A stretch of 13,653 nt of DNA from an uncultured Desulfarculaceae bacterium (GTDB lineage Bacteria > Desulfobacterota > Desulfarculia > Desulfarculales > Desulfarculaceae), in the NCBI GenBank assembly GCA_937908275.1, contig CALERA010000268.1, positions 1-13,653 on the forward strand, read 5' to 3'. Under the pieces are notes generated by a model. That model did no database searches. It worked only from the letters and a program-made list of their open reading frames with translations, and had not been told where the DNA came from. The position numbers and the translations under genes were made by a program. Positions 1 through 7,118 of this stretch are shown here, in pieces (the stretch's first letter is position 1; the number at the start of each line of letters is the position of its first letter).

Positions 1-988
1 CGCTGGCGTTTTGCCCCAGGGCCGTGCCGCCGCTGGCGGTGGAGGCCACGCTGGCCCCGTTGCCCAGGGCGGAAGAGTTGAGGCCGGCGGCGGTGGCGCT
101 CTGGCCCAGGGCGATGCTGCTGACTCCGGTGGCTTGGGCGCCGTAGCCCAGGGCGGCGGCATAGTTGCCGCTGGCGGTGGCGCTGTAGCCCAAAGCGGTG
201 GCGCTGGTTCCGGTGGCCTGGGCGCTATAGCCCAGGGCCGAGGAGTTGAGGCCGCTGGCGGTGGAGCTGTAGCCCAAGGCGGTGGAGCTGGTTCCGGTGG
301 CCGTGGCGCTATAGCCCAGGGCGGTGGCGTAGTCGCTCCAGGCGGTGGCGCTCCGCCCCAGGGCGATGCTGCTGACTCCGCTGGCTAGGGCTTGGTAGCC
401 CAGGGCGGCGGCATAGTTGCCGCTGGCGGTGGCGCCGTCGCCCAGGGCGGTGGAGCTGGTTGCGCTGGCCTTGGCGCTGATGCCCAGGGCGGTGGAGTTG
501 AATCCGGTGGCCTTGGCGCTGTTGCCCAGGGCCAGGGCGTTGCTATTATTGGCCGTGGAACTGGTGCCGATGGCGATGGCGTTGGAGCCATTGACGGTGG
601 CGTTGTAGCCTATACCCACCAAGTTGTCATAGTTGGAGACATGCGCGCCCATCAGGGCCACGCTGTTGTTGGAGTAGACGAGCCAGCTGTTGTTGCCCGC
701 CGCCAGGCCGTTGCTACTATTATTGATATAAACATTATTGCCGATTGCTAAATTATTATAACTAGAACCAACCACTTGGACGTTATAACCCGACACAATG
801 TTTCGGTCGGCGTTGGACTCTATAGAATTATTATATCCTCCCGCGATGTTTAAATCGCCGCTTATTTTGCAATTATCGCAGGCCGTGGTTTCGTTGGCGG
901 CCCGGGCCGCGCCCGGGGCCAGCGCCAGGGGCAGGATCGAGAGGCCAAGGAAAATGATGAAGGTCAGAAGGGGCTGGGGGCGCTGCAT
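1..988 (-). CDS. Secreted YadA-head-like repeat protein (trimeric autotransporter adhesin candidate), 3' end outside window
   Basis: The frame is open from ATG at 988 to the left edge (329 residues visible, no stop). A good Shine-Dalgarno, GAGAGG at 995-1000, lies 8 nt before the ATG. Residues 1-30 form a typical signal peptide: a short polar start, a hydrophobic core at about 7-24, and cleavage after Ala-Arg-Ala 30. Residues about 64-123 are degenerate repeats rich in Asn, Ser and Tyr. Residues 124-305 are thirteen in-register 14-residue units of the type xALGxxATAxGxxS, the left-handed parallel beta-roll motif of YadA heads; a 16-residue unit then breaks the register. The family makes trimeric surface adhesins with a C-terminal outer-membrane anchor, but no stalk or anchor is visible here, so it could also be a secreted head-only protein. 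Two Cys (37, 40) lie just after the signal peptide. Codons are AT-rich at about 700-890 and GC-rich in the repeats. The opposite strand is also open over the repeats and is taken as a shadow. Confidence 0.85.
   Translation of the reverse strand, partial: MQRPQPLLTFIIFLGLSILPLALAPGAARAANETTACDNCKISGDLNIAGGYNNSIESNADRNIVSGYNVQVVGSSYNNLAIGNNVYINNSSNGLAAGNNSWLVYSNNSVALMGAHVSNYDNLVGIGYNATVNGSNAIAIGTSSTANNSNALALGNSAKATGFNSTALGISAKASATSSTALGDGATASGNYAAALGYQALASGVSSIALGRSATAWSDYATALGYSATATGTSSTALGYSSTASGLNSSALGYSAQATGTSATALGYSATASGNYAAALGYGAQATGVSSIALGQSATAAGLNSSALGNGASVASTASGGTALGQNAS
74..619 (-). repeat. 13 tandem 42-bp units encoding YadA-head repeats
   Basis: The coding strand shows a strict 42-bp period, equal to 14 residues per unit, over 546 bp. 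Each unit carries a conserved Ala-Leu-Gly followed two residues later by (S/A)-(T/K/Q)-A. A higher-order copy is visible: the stretch beginning GCGATGCTGCTGACTCC (plus strand) occurs at 111 and again at 363, exactly 252 bp or six units apart, with near-identical flanks of about 80 bp. This suggests recent expansion by block duplication. Confidence 0.88.
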
Positions 989-1189
989 GGCTATCCTCTC
1001 GTGGTCGATTTTGGCGTTGCAAGCGAAGTGAGAAATCGGTATTGACCTGTGCGCTCTCTCGCCAGGCCAAGCCTGGGGCCTGGTTCGTGGGCGCTGGCCG
1101 GGACGGACAATCCAGAAGTGTTGGCGTCCTCTAAATCGTGACTGGGTGCGAGGCATGGCTGGGGCGGGTCTCCAAGGCGGGGGCGGTTA

Positions 1190-1214
1190 TGATCGCGGGA
1201 TCGGTCCGCGATCA
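1190..1214. repeat. Perfect inverted repeat, 9-bp arms, 7-bp loop
   Basis: TGATCGCGG (1190-1198) and CCGCGATCA (1206-1214) are exact reverse complements around GATCGGT. The repeat lies just downstream of the possible minus-strand promoter, so it could be an operator or a leader hairpin of the YadA-like gene. No T-run follows on either strand, so it is not an obvious terminator. Confidence 0.55.
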
Positions 1215-1248
1215 GGCCTCAACCGGCTGGTGGTCCTCAATGGGTCGC

Positions 1249-1278
1249 ATTATTGGAGCATAATGTATAAACAGTCAA
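1249..1278 (-). promoter_or_regulatory. Possible sigma-70 promoter of the YadA-like gene
   Basis: On the minus strand TTGACT (1273-1278) is followed by an 18-bp spacer and AATAAT (1249-1254). This is one of the few AT-rich patches in the 989-1568 gap. A start near 1242 would give a leader of about 250 nt before the ATG at 988. The -35 is good and the -10 mediocre; the pairing is only suggestive. Confidence 0.3.
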
Positions 1279-1568
1279 CATAAATCAGCTAAACCCCATC
1301 ACTCGCCCCCAAAATAGGCTTTTCGCCACGCCTGGCGCGAGACCATGCGTCTTCCCGATCTGCCCAGCTCCCGCCAGGCAGCCAGGCAAGATGTCTTGGC
1401 ATCCAAGGTAGTTAAATCGCTTAGGTTGAACGCCGGCCTGGACAGCCGCCGTTCCGGGGGCATAATATGCCCAGGACAGGTTGCCGAGGGGGGCGCTGAC
1501 CGGCGGGTTTCCCCGGGGTGCGAACCGGCTTCCGACAAGACGTAATATCAGCTAACAAGCAGTGTTAA

Positions 1569-2111
1569 TTGGAAAATACCAGCCACGGACTGCTCTGGTT
1601 CTACGGTCTGCCCAGCAGCGGCAAATCCACCCTGGCCCAGGCGGTGAGCGCCCGGCTGCGCGGTGTTGGAGTCCGGGTCCACGTCCTGGACGGCGACATC
1701 CTGCGCACCGGCCTCAACCGCGACCTGGGCTTTTCGCCCGAGGATCGCCACGAGAACATCCGCCGCACCGCCGAGGTGGGCCGCATCCTGGTGGACGCCG
1801 GCCTGACGGTCATGGCCGCCTTCATCACCCCCTACGAGAAGAGCCGGGCCCAGGTGCGCCAGATCATGGGTGATCTGCCCTACTACGAGTGCTTCGTCAG
1901 TTGCAGCCTGGAAGAGTGCATGCGGCGCGACCCCAAGGGTCTCTACCAGCGCTCCCGGCAGGGGCAGCTCTCCGGCCTGACCGGGGTGGGGGCCCCCTTC
2001 GAGACCCCGGCCGCGCCGGATTTGGTCATTGACACCGAGCGGTTGACGGTGGACGAGGCGGTGGGGCTGATCTGGGATTTCATGGCCCGGCGTGGCCTGG
2101 TGACAGCCTAG
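1569..2111 (+). CDS. cysC: Adenylylsulfate (APS) kinase
   Basis: This 180-residue enzyme phosphorylates APS with ATP to give PAPS, the sulfuryl donor for sulfotransferases. The P-loop GLPSSGKST is at residues 14-22, followed by DGDILRTGLNRDLGF, the R-x-ENIRR element, FITP (E. coli has FISP, with the phosphorylated Ser; here Thr) and DPKGLYQRSR, all in the order and spacing of CysC. The length matches a single-domain APS kinase, not fused to ATP sulfurylase. The start is TTG at 1569 because an in-frame TAA (1566-1568) directly precedes it and the P-loop begins 13 residues later. No strong Shine-Dalgarno is visible, so expression may be modest. It is convergent with the large gene whose N-terminus looks like a sulfotransferase. 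A dissimilatory sulfate reducer does not need PAPS for respiration, so a role in glycan sulfation is inferred from context. Confidence 0.93.
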   Translation: MENTSHGLLWFYGLPSSGKSTLAQAVSARLRGVGVRVHVLDGDILRTGLNRDLGFSPEDRHENIRRTAEVGRILVDAGLTVMAAFITPYEKSRAQVRQIMGDLPYYECFVSCSLEECMRRDPKGLYQRSRQGQLSGLTGVGAPFETPAAPDLVIDTERLTVDEAVGLIWDFMARRGLVTA

Positions 2112-2114
2112 GGG

Positions 2115-2128
2115 CGCGCCCGGGCGCG
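2115..2128. repeat. 14-bp perfect GC palindrome after cysC
   Basis: CGCGCCCGGGCGCG is fully self-complementary and begins 4 bp after the cysC stop. It has no loop and no T-run, so as a terminator it would be poor. It may strengthen the transcription barrier together with the hairpins at 2168-2245. Confidence 0.4.
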
Positions 2129-2167
2129 GGACACGGCCCGCCGGCCGGCCCCTGAAGCCCCGCCATC

Positions 2168-2245
2168 AATCAGGGGGCCCGCAGGCCCCCCAATTCAACG
2201 GACAATAATCAGGGGGCCCGCAGGCCCCCCAATTCAACGGACAAT
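2168..2245. terminator. Two perfect 39-bp tandem copies of a GC-rich hairpin between convergent genes
   Basis: The units 2168-2206 and 2207-2245 are identical. Each contains GGGGGCC, loop CGCA, GGCCCCC (first copy stem 2173-2179 with 2184-2190). The position between the stops of two convergent genes fits a bidirectional terminator, but the tails (AATTCAACGG on plus, TGATTATTGTCC on minus) are only weakly T-rich. The tandem structure is certain; termination is inferred. Confidence 0.55.
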
Positions 2246-2275
2246 TTGCGTTGCGCGGACGGTTGCGCCTGGAGT

Positions 2276-5200
2276 TCAGGCCGCCGCGGCCACCGGCTTG
2301 CTGAAGGACGGCAAGGCCAGCATGAAGCTATGGTGCAGGGGGTAGTTCTTGCGCAGCAGATCGGGCAACTGGTTGGCGGGCGGCGCGGCCTCCTTGCCCT
2401 CGTGCACCATGTTGTACTGACCGATCAGGATGCGGGTGACGTGCAGCCATAGCTCGCGGTGGAAGATCCGGCCCGCCTCGTCCGGATCCACCCCGTCGTT
2501 GCGGCCGAGGAACTCCGCCACCTGTTCCTGGATGCAGGCGATGGAGCGGGCCCAGTCCGGGTGGTTGAGCAGGTCGATCAACAAATTCTTCTTGATGCTG
2601 AAAACCTTGTCCTCGTGCTCCTGGAAGACCACGGTCAGGTGCTCCAGGGCCTTGATCTTGCCTTGCAACGCGCTCAGGCAGCAGGGCAGCAGCTCCGGTC
2701 CCAGGTAGCGCAGGGGCACCCGCCCCACCTGGTCGTACATCGTCCGCCAGGCTTCCCGGCGATGGACGTAGTACTGGGTGGAGAAGCCCGCGCGCAGGTA
2801 GCTCTCCAGCCGGGCGGTGGCCAGGTCGTAGAGCATCTCCGGGTCCAGGATCAGATGGGCCCGGGTCACCTTGCCCCAGACCTGGTCGTTTTCAAGGCAC
2901 ACATTGGCCCGGATCCCGTGGGCGGCGACAAAATCCGGACGGCCCTCCAGGAATTCCACGCAGCGCTCCAGCCCGGGGGGCACCAGCAGGTCGTCGTCGC
3001 CGGCATAGACCACGTAGGGGGTCACCGCCCGGCGAACCATCTCCTTCTGGCACATGCCGTCGTGCAGATAGGGCGGGGAGGGCAGGTGCAGGTGCAACAG
3101 CTTGAGGTTGGAAGCCAACTGGGCCACGCTGCGGCGGTTCTGGGCCAGGATATCCTCTTGGCTTGAGTCGCCGATGATGATCCAGCCCCGGAAGCCCAGG
3201 CGGTGGTAGTGGTTGAGAGCCCGCCAGAGGAATTCGGGCCGGTTCAGGGTGGGGAGCAGGATGCTGAGCTGCTCCTGGGGGTCCCGGGAGCCGCAGTAGA
3301 CCGGGACCGGTCCGGGCTGGGGCAGGGCGCCGGAGCAAGGCTGGAGAACGAAGTCCTTCCATTGCATCTGGACCATGGGTCCGCCGTTGCTGGCCGAAAT
3401 CTGCCGACTCTGCTGGAGCTTTTGCGCGAAGCGGGCCAACTGCCGGTTGTTCTTGGACTGGTAAAACCCCTGCTTTTCCAACTCCTGCAAGGCGGCGTAG
3501 GCCTCCTCGAACAGCAGCATCTCGCCCGCCACCTGGGTCAGGATTTCCCCGGCCAGGGCGATGTTTTGCCTTCCCCCGGCGGCCAGCAGGGCCTTGGCCA
3601 GGTCATAGCGGTAGAAGCAGAACTCGGGGTCCAGGCTGGCCGCCCGGGCGGCGTGGCTCTGGTCTTTGCTGTAGCGGGCGTAATAGTGCCAGAGCGAGGC
3701 CAGGATCAGCCTGATCAGCTCGCCCTTGACCTCCTCGCCATGGGTGAAGTGGCGGGTCACCAGGTCGAAGTAGGCGCGGTAGTTGAAGAAGGAGGTGAAG
3801 CAATCCCAGGGGAAGACGTCGTCCAGGGGGGCCAGACGCCAGGCTTCCACCGGCGCGGCCAGGGTCTCCACCAAAAGCTCCAGTCCCTCGCGCACCTCCG
3901 GGGGCCGACCCAGGTGCAGGCAGGTGCGGATGAAATTGAAGCGCAGGGCCAGGGAGTCCGCGTGGTTGGTCAGGCCTTGGCGCATCGCCTCCAGGCCCCG
4001 GGTCAGGTCCCGCCGGCGGGCCGGCGCGCCCAAGAGGCCCAAGGCCCGGGGGGTGCGGTCATAGAGATTTTGCAACACCAGTTCGCGGCCTAGGTCGAGG
4101 TAGGTCGCCAGGTCGGCCGAACCTTCGCGCAGGCGGGCCTCCCAGCGGGCCTGGTTGGCCCGGGTGACTCTTTCCACCAGGCCCGTTCCCCCGGGCAGCC
4201 AGCCCTTGACGACCACCATGCGCTTTAGCTCGGGCCGGGCCGCGGGGCGGGACTGACGCGCGGAGCGGGGTTTGGCCGCCAGGAAAGTGAGGTAGCGCAA
4301 ATATTGCGAGGCCACCTTGGGCAGGCTGAACTCCTGCCGGATGATCCGGGCCCCCTTCTGGGCCCGGGGCTTGAAATGCGGCCAGTTGCCGGTGATCCGG
4401 CTCAGGGCCTGGCGCAGGCTGTCGCCGGACCGGTCATAGGTCAGGACGCCGTCCTCCTCCCCGGCGAACAGGGTCAGGGAACTGCCCTCCTGGGTCACCA
4501 CCGCGCAGCCCATGGCCAGGGCCTCCAGGCCCCGGGTGGGCATGGCCCCGGGATGGCGCACGAAGGTGTAGGTGGCCCTGGTGTTGCCCAGCACCTCATA
4601 GTACTGATCCGGCCGCATGAAGCAGTCGGCCACCCAGGTCTGGTTGTCCAGGGGCAGCCCCAGGGCCTGCAGCATGGATGGCACCTTGTCGGGGTGGTAG
4701 GGGTGCAGCAGGGTGCCGGACTGGAACACGTACAGCGGTCGGTCGCCCTGGGGGACCGGGGGCAGGTCCGGCTTCACGCCAAAGGTCTTGGGGAAGGTCG
4801 AGACCGGCGCCGGGGTCAGGCGGGAGACATCGTCCCATTCGGTCTGATCGGAGACCACCAACTCGTCGAAGAGCCGCAGCCAAGGCAGGGTGGCCTGGAT
4901 GTGCAGGTCATAGTCGCCGGTGTGCCCGAAGATGGGGCAATCCAGGTCCGCGAGATTGGCCGGCAGCAGATTCCACTCCACCATCTTGGCGATGAAGAAG
5001 TCCGGCGGTCCCTCGGGTTCCAGGTAGTCTTCCACCGCGGCCTCGGGGTCGGGGGGCAGGTCCACCATATGAGAGGAAATATTGCGCACCCGGAAGCGCC
5101 TCATCATGGGCAGGAAGGAGGCGAAGTCCGACGAACCGAGGAGGCGGTCGCCGGGCATCTGGCTCAGGACCTCGATCCTGGGCTTGAGCAACAGGGCGCA

Positions 5201-6433
5201 GAGATTTTGTGCATGCTGGCTGGGGACCTGGCGCAGGCAAGCCAGGGCCTCCTGGTCCCGCTCGCCAATCCACAGGGCCACGCCCTCGTAAAAGCGGGCC
5301 TGCTGATGGCCGAAGCGCCGGAGACCGGCGATGGCCTCGTCGGTCCGTCCGATCAGGCCCAGGGCGGCCTGGTGCTCCCAACGGTCTTGGCGGCCCATCA
5401 GGATCACCCCGGCGTAGTTGCCGGCCGCGAACGCTCGCCCCAGCTCATCGTCCACCGGCTCCACGGGCGGGCCGACCGGGGGCCGGGCCGGCGGGGCGCT
5501 CCAGCCGCGGGGCCGCAGCATGTCCAGTTCGTAGCCCAGGGCCTCGGCCTGGTCCACCAGGCTCTCGGAAAAGATCAGGCGGGCCAGGTCCTGCTGCCAG
5601 GGGGCCCAGGACTGGAAGACCTGACGCGGGTCCTGGCCGCCTTGGCCGGCGCGGTGGTGTTTGAGGTCATCCCGCGCCAGCAGGGGCTCCAGGTGCTGGG
5701 GACCATACTCCAGGCCGGTCAGGCTCTGGCAGAAATCGCTCAACGCCGCCAGGTCGCTGGTCAGGTCCTCTATCCGCAGGTGGCGGCAGAAGGGGAAATA
5801 ATGCTCGTTGGCGGCCAGGAAGGCGCTGTAGACGGCAACCACGAAGGCCAGGAACTGTTCGTTCGCCTTCCGGGAGAGCGACTTGATCTCCGGGATGCGC
5901 TCCAGGGCCTGGGGGTACATCTTCTCCGCATAATGCTTGTAGACCTGGGGGTGGGCCTTGGCCTGCTGCACCAGACGGAATTGGGCATCGATGTGCAGCA
6001 CTGGATGACAAGTCAGGTTGACGAGGTTGATGCCTTGAAGCTTGCCAAGAGGGCGGGCCTTTTCCAGCAGCCGGGTGACGCTGAAGCCGCCCACGTTGCC
6101 AAAGGCCGCCGCGCCGGGCATGAGCCGCTGGTAGGCCGCGAAGATGCCGTCCAGGCTGTTATGGGCGTAGAAGCCGTCTAGCTTCTGCCCGGAGACAAAA
6201 TACGATTCGTCGTCGCGCGCCTCCGGGGAACGGATGTCGCCCTTGATGATGCTGTCCAAGAGGTGATGGCCGAGGCTGACAAAGACGTCGCCTCGACTGG
6301 CCAGGGCGAAGCTGAGCCAGCGGGTGGCGGAGGCCCCCGGAGTCAGGGCCAGGAAACGTGGCGCCGGCCCGGTGGTGGTGGTGAGAGGGGGGGGGGCCGT
6401 CCGGTGGACCTTGGCCTTGGATTTTTGCGCCAT
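2276..6433 (-). CDS. Giant multidomain protein: sulfotransferase-like N-terminus, GT-B and GT-A glycosyltransferase domains
   Basis: It has 1385 residues from ATG 6433, with GAGAGG about 11 nt upstream; a TTG at 6478 would add 15 residues but has no clear ribosome site. There is no signal peptide or membrane segment, so it is cytoplasmic. Residues about 26-310 look like a sulfotransferase: a P-loop-like TPGASATRWL (31-40), a degenerate 3'-phosphate-binding strand NLTCHP (139-144), then LRIEDL (219-224) and a terminal LGYE. Residues about 325-415 look TPR-like. About 480-715 resemble CgeB-type GT-B transferases, with MPTRGLEALAMGCAVVTQ at 631-648. About 755-985 are helical and TPR-like. About 1056-1300 are a GT-A domain of the TIGR00180 type, with LSILLPTLNRPEFL (1056-1069) and the metal-binding GDDD (1145-1148). 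It probably extends and sulfates a surface glycan. The sulfotransferase call is the least sure. A minus-strand sigma-54 promoter lies upstream. Confidence 0.85.
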   Translation of the reverse strand: MAQKSKAKVHRTAPPPLTTTTGPAPRFLALTPGASATRWLSFALASRGDVFVSLGHHLLDSIIKGDIRSPEARDDESYFVSGQKLDGFYAHNSLDGIFAAYQRLMPGAAAFGNVGGFSVTRLLEKARPLGKLQGINLVNLTCHPVLHIDAQFRLVQQAKAHPQVYKHYAEKMYPQALERIPEIKSLSRKANEQFLAFVVAVYSAFLAANEHYFPFCRHLRIEDLTSDLAALSDFCQSLTGLEYGPQHLEPLLARDDLKHHRAGQGGQDPRQVFQSWAPWQQDLARLIFSESLVDQAEALGYELDMLRPRGWSAPPARPPVGPPVEPVDDELGRAFAAGNYAGVILMGRQDRWEHQAALGLIGRTDEAIAGLRRFGHQQARFYEGVALWIGERDQEALACLRQVPSQHAQNLCALLLKPRIEVLSQMPGDRLLGSSDFASFLPMMRRFRVRNISSHMVDLPPDPEAAVEDYLEPEGPPDFFIAKMVEWNLLPANLADLDCPIFGHTGDYDLHIQATLPWLRLFDELVVSDQTEWDDVSRLTPAPVSTFPKTFGVKPDLPPVPQGDRPLYVFQSGTLLHPYHPDKVPSMLQALGLPLDNQTWVADCFMRPDQYYEVLGNTRATYTFVRHPGAMPTRGLEALAMGCAVVTQEGSSLTLFAGEEDGVLTYDRSGDSLRQALSRITGNWPHFKPRAQKGARIIRQEFSLPKVASQYLRYLTFLAAKPRSARQSRPAARPELKRMVVVKGWLPGGTGLVERVTRANQARWEARLREGSADLATYLDLGRELVLQNLYDRTPRALGLLGAPARRRDLTRGLEAMRQGLTNHADSLALRFNFIRTCLHLGRPPEVREGLELLVETLAAPVEAWRLAPLDDVFPWDCFTSFFNYRAYFDLVTRHFTHGEEVKGELIRLILASLWHYYARYSKDQSHAARAASLDPEFCFYRYDLAKALLAAGGRQNIALAGEILTQVAGEMLLFEEAYAALQELEKQGFYQSKNNRQLARFAQKLQQSRQISASNGGPMVQMQWKDFVLQPCSGALPQPGPVPVYCGSRDPQEQLSILLPTLNRPEFLWRALNHYHRLGFRGWIIIGDSSQEDILAQNRRSVAQLASNLKLLHLHLPSPPYLHDGMCQKEMVRRAVTPYVVYAGDDDLLVPPGLERCVEFLEGRPDFVAAHGIRANVCLENDQVWGKVTRAHLILDPEMLYDLATARLESYLRAGFSTQYYVHRREAWRTMYDQVGRVPLRYLGPELLPCCLSALQGKIKALEHLTVVFQEHEDKVFSIKKNLLIDLLNHPDWARSIACIQEQVAEFLGRNDGVDPDEAGRIFHRELWLHVTRILIGQYNMVHEGKEAAPPANQLPDLLRKNYPLHHSFMLALPSFSKPVAAAA
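6387..6396 (-). repeat. C10 homopolymer near the 5' end of the giant glycosyltransferase gene
   Basis: Ten consecutive G on the plus strand (C10 in the coding strand) encode Pro14-Pro16 and parts of the flanking codons. Four ACC codons (Thr18-21) follow almost at once. Such tracts are prone to slipped-strand changes, and a one-base change here would frameshift nearly the whole protein. Confidence 0.85.
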
Positions 6434-6517
6434 GGCGAGTTTGTCCTCTCGGGGCCGGCTTGACGCGCCGACCGCCAATTTGTCCGGGGGCAGGCCTGGA
6501 TTAGCCAGGGCAAACTT

Positions 6518-6533
6518 GCAAAAGGTGCGCCAA
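6518..6533 (-). promoter_or_regulatory. Sigma-54 promoter for the giant glycosyltransferase gene
   Basis: The minus strand reads T-TGGCGCA-CCTT-TTGCA from 6533 downwards. The invariant GG (6531-6530) and GC (6519-6518) are separated by exactly 10 nt, as in the -24/-12 consensus TGGCACG-N4-TTGCW. The predicted start is near 6506, giving a leader of about 73 nt to ATG 6433. Transcription would need an enhancer-binding ATPase, not encoded in this window. Confidence 0.7.
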
Positions 6534-6705
6534 GGAATCCCGTAGGGCTCGACCGGACCCGAGGGCTTCGTAGCGCGCGGTCAGGCCCCCGCTTTCGCCA
6601 GGTCGCCCTCCTGCCGCGTTGCGTCCAGCCCTGGTCATGGCGCATGCCATCTTGTCTTCCGGCCCGGTGAAATCTTGCCCGGAAAGACCGGTCCCGGCCG
6701 GTGGG

Positions 6706-6779
6706 CAAAAATTGCCAGGCCGTGCGGCGGGAGGGTGTTTTTGTCCTGTCCGGTCGCATGGCGCCAAAAAATTGCCGGG
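6706..6779. promoter_or_regulatory. Direct repeats between the two sigma-54 promoters, possible activator sites
   Basis: CAAAAATTGCCAGG (6706-6719) and CAAAAAATTGCCGGG (6765-6779) are near-identical direct repeats 59 bp apart. The first overlaps GGCAA-AAA-TTGCC, an inverted repeat at 6704-6716, and TTGCCC at 6675-6680 pairs with GGGCAA at 6703-6708. They lie about 200-340 bp upstream of both predicted starts, a usual enhancer distance. Binding by a sigma-54 activator is inferred. Confidence 0.35.
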
Positions 6780-7016
6780 TCCTGTCAAAGGCCCAGGCCG
6801 GGGGCGGCACGGCTCCCGGATGGGTGTCGCACCACCATACCTTGGCCCCAGGCCGGCCAACTCTGGCGCGGAAGGCGGCTTTCACCCCGGCGAGGCGACC
6901 ATTAGCCTGTTGCCGGAAGGCCATTGCGGAAGCGTGACGCCAAGCGAGGCCATCCCCCTGGGCTTGGCCGCCTCCATCGCGTCCCTGACCCGGGCCGCGG
7001 CATGGCCGGGAGCCCC

Positions 7017-7032
7017 TGGCACGCTCCTTGCT
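7017..7032 (+). promoter_or_regulatory. Sigma-54 promoter for the glycan operon, full consensus match
   Basis: The sequence TGGCACG-CTCC-TTGCT matches the -24/-12 consensus TGGCACG-N4-TTGCW at every specified base, with GG (7018-7019) and GC (7030-7031) 10 nt apart. The predicted start is near 7043, about 89 nt before ATG 7132. It probably drives all seven plus-strand genes. Confidence 0.82.
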
Positions 7033-7118
7033 CGATAGCTCGCCAGATCGCCAAGCAAGGACGCCCGGCGGTCGGCCAGGAGGCCGGCTTCAAGATGACG
7101 GGTGCATGGCATAACCAC

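Larger units (their letters stand above)
989..1568. other. Divergent intergenic region without a convincing gene
   Basis: About 580 bp separate the divergent YadA-like and cysC genes. Short open frames on both strands show no family motifs, no good ribosome site and no coherent composition, so none is called. Contents noted are the minus-strand promoter candidate at 1249-1278, the perfect inverted repeat at 1190-1214, and a weaker hairpin at 1428-1454 (10-bp arms with one mismatch, loop CTGGACA). I saw no sigma-54 GG-N10-GC site with a proper TTGC element here, and no recognisable riboswitch or tRNA. Confidence 0.5.

Noticed and set aside
1..620. CRISPR-like reading of the regular repeats
   Set aside because: The units are contiguous 42-bp coding repeats without unique spacers.
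11..751. Open plus-strand frames over the YadA-like repeats (Gly/Ala/Val-rich)
   Set aside because: They are the antisense of the 42-bp repeats. The minus frame has a signal peptide, a Shine-Dalgarno and true YadA motifs.
1366..1385. GG-N10-GC spacing on the minus strand suggesting a third sigma-54 promoter
   Set aside because: The -12 element reads GGGC instead of TTGC, so only the bare spacing matches.
1480..1550. GC-rich structured leader before cysC as a possible riboswitch
   Set aside because: I could not match it to the conserved core of any riboswitch class I know.
4304..6181. 625-codon open frame on the plus strand opposite the giant gene
   Set aside because: It is Gly/Gln/His-rich with no motifs and no ribosome site. 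Long antisense frames are common in GC-rich genes, and the minus strand has clear domain signatures.
6619..7038. 139-codon plus-strand frame in the divergent intergenic region
   Set aside because: No family features or ribosome site, and it runs through the sigma-54 promoter at 7017-7032.
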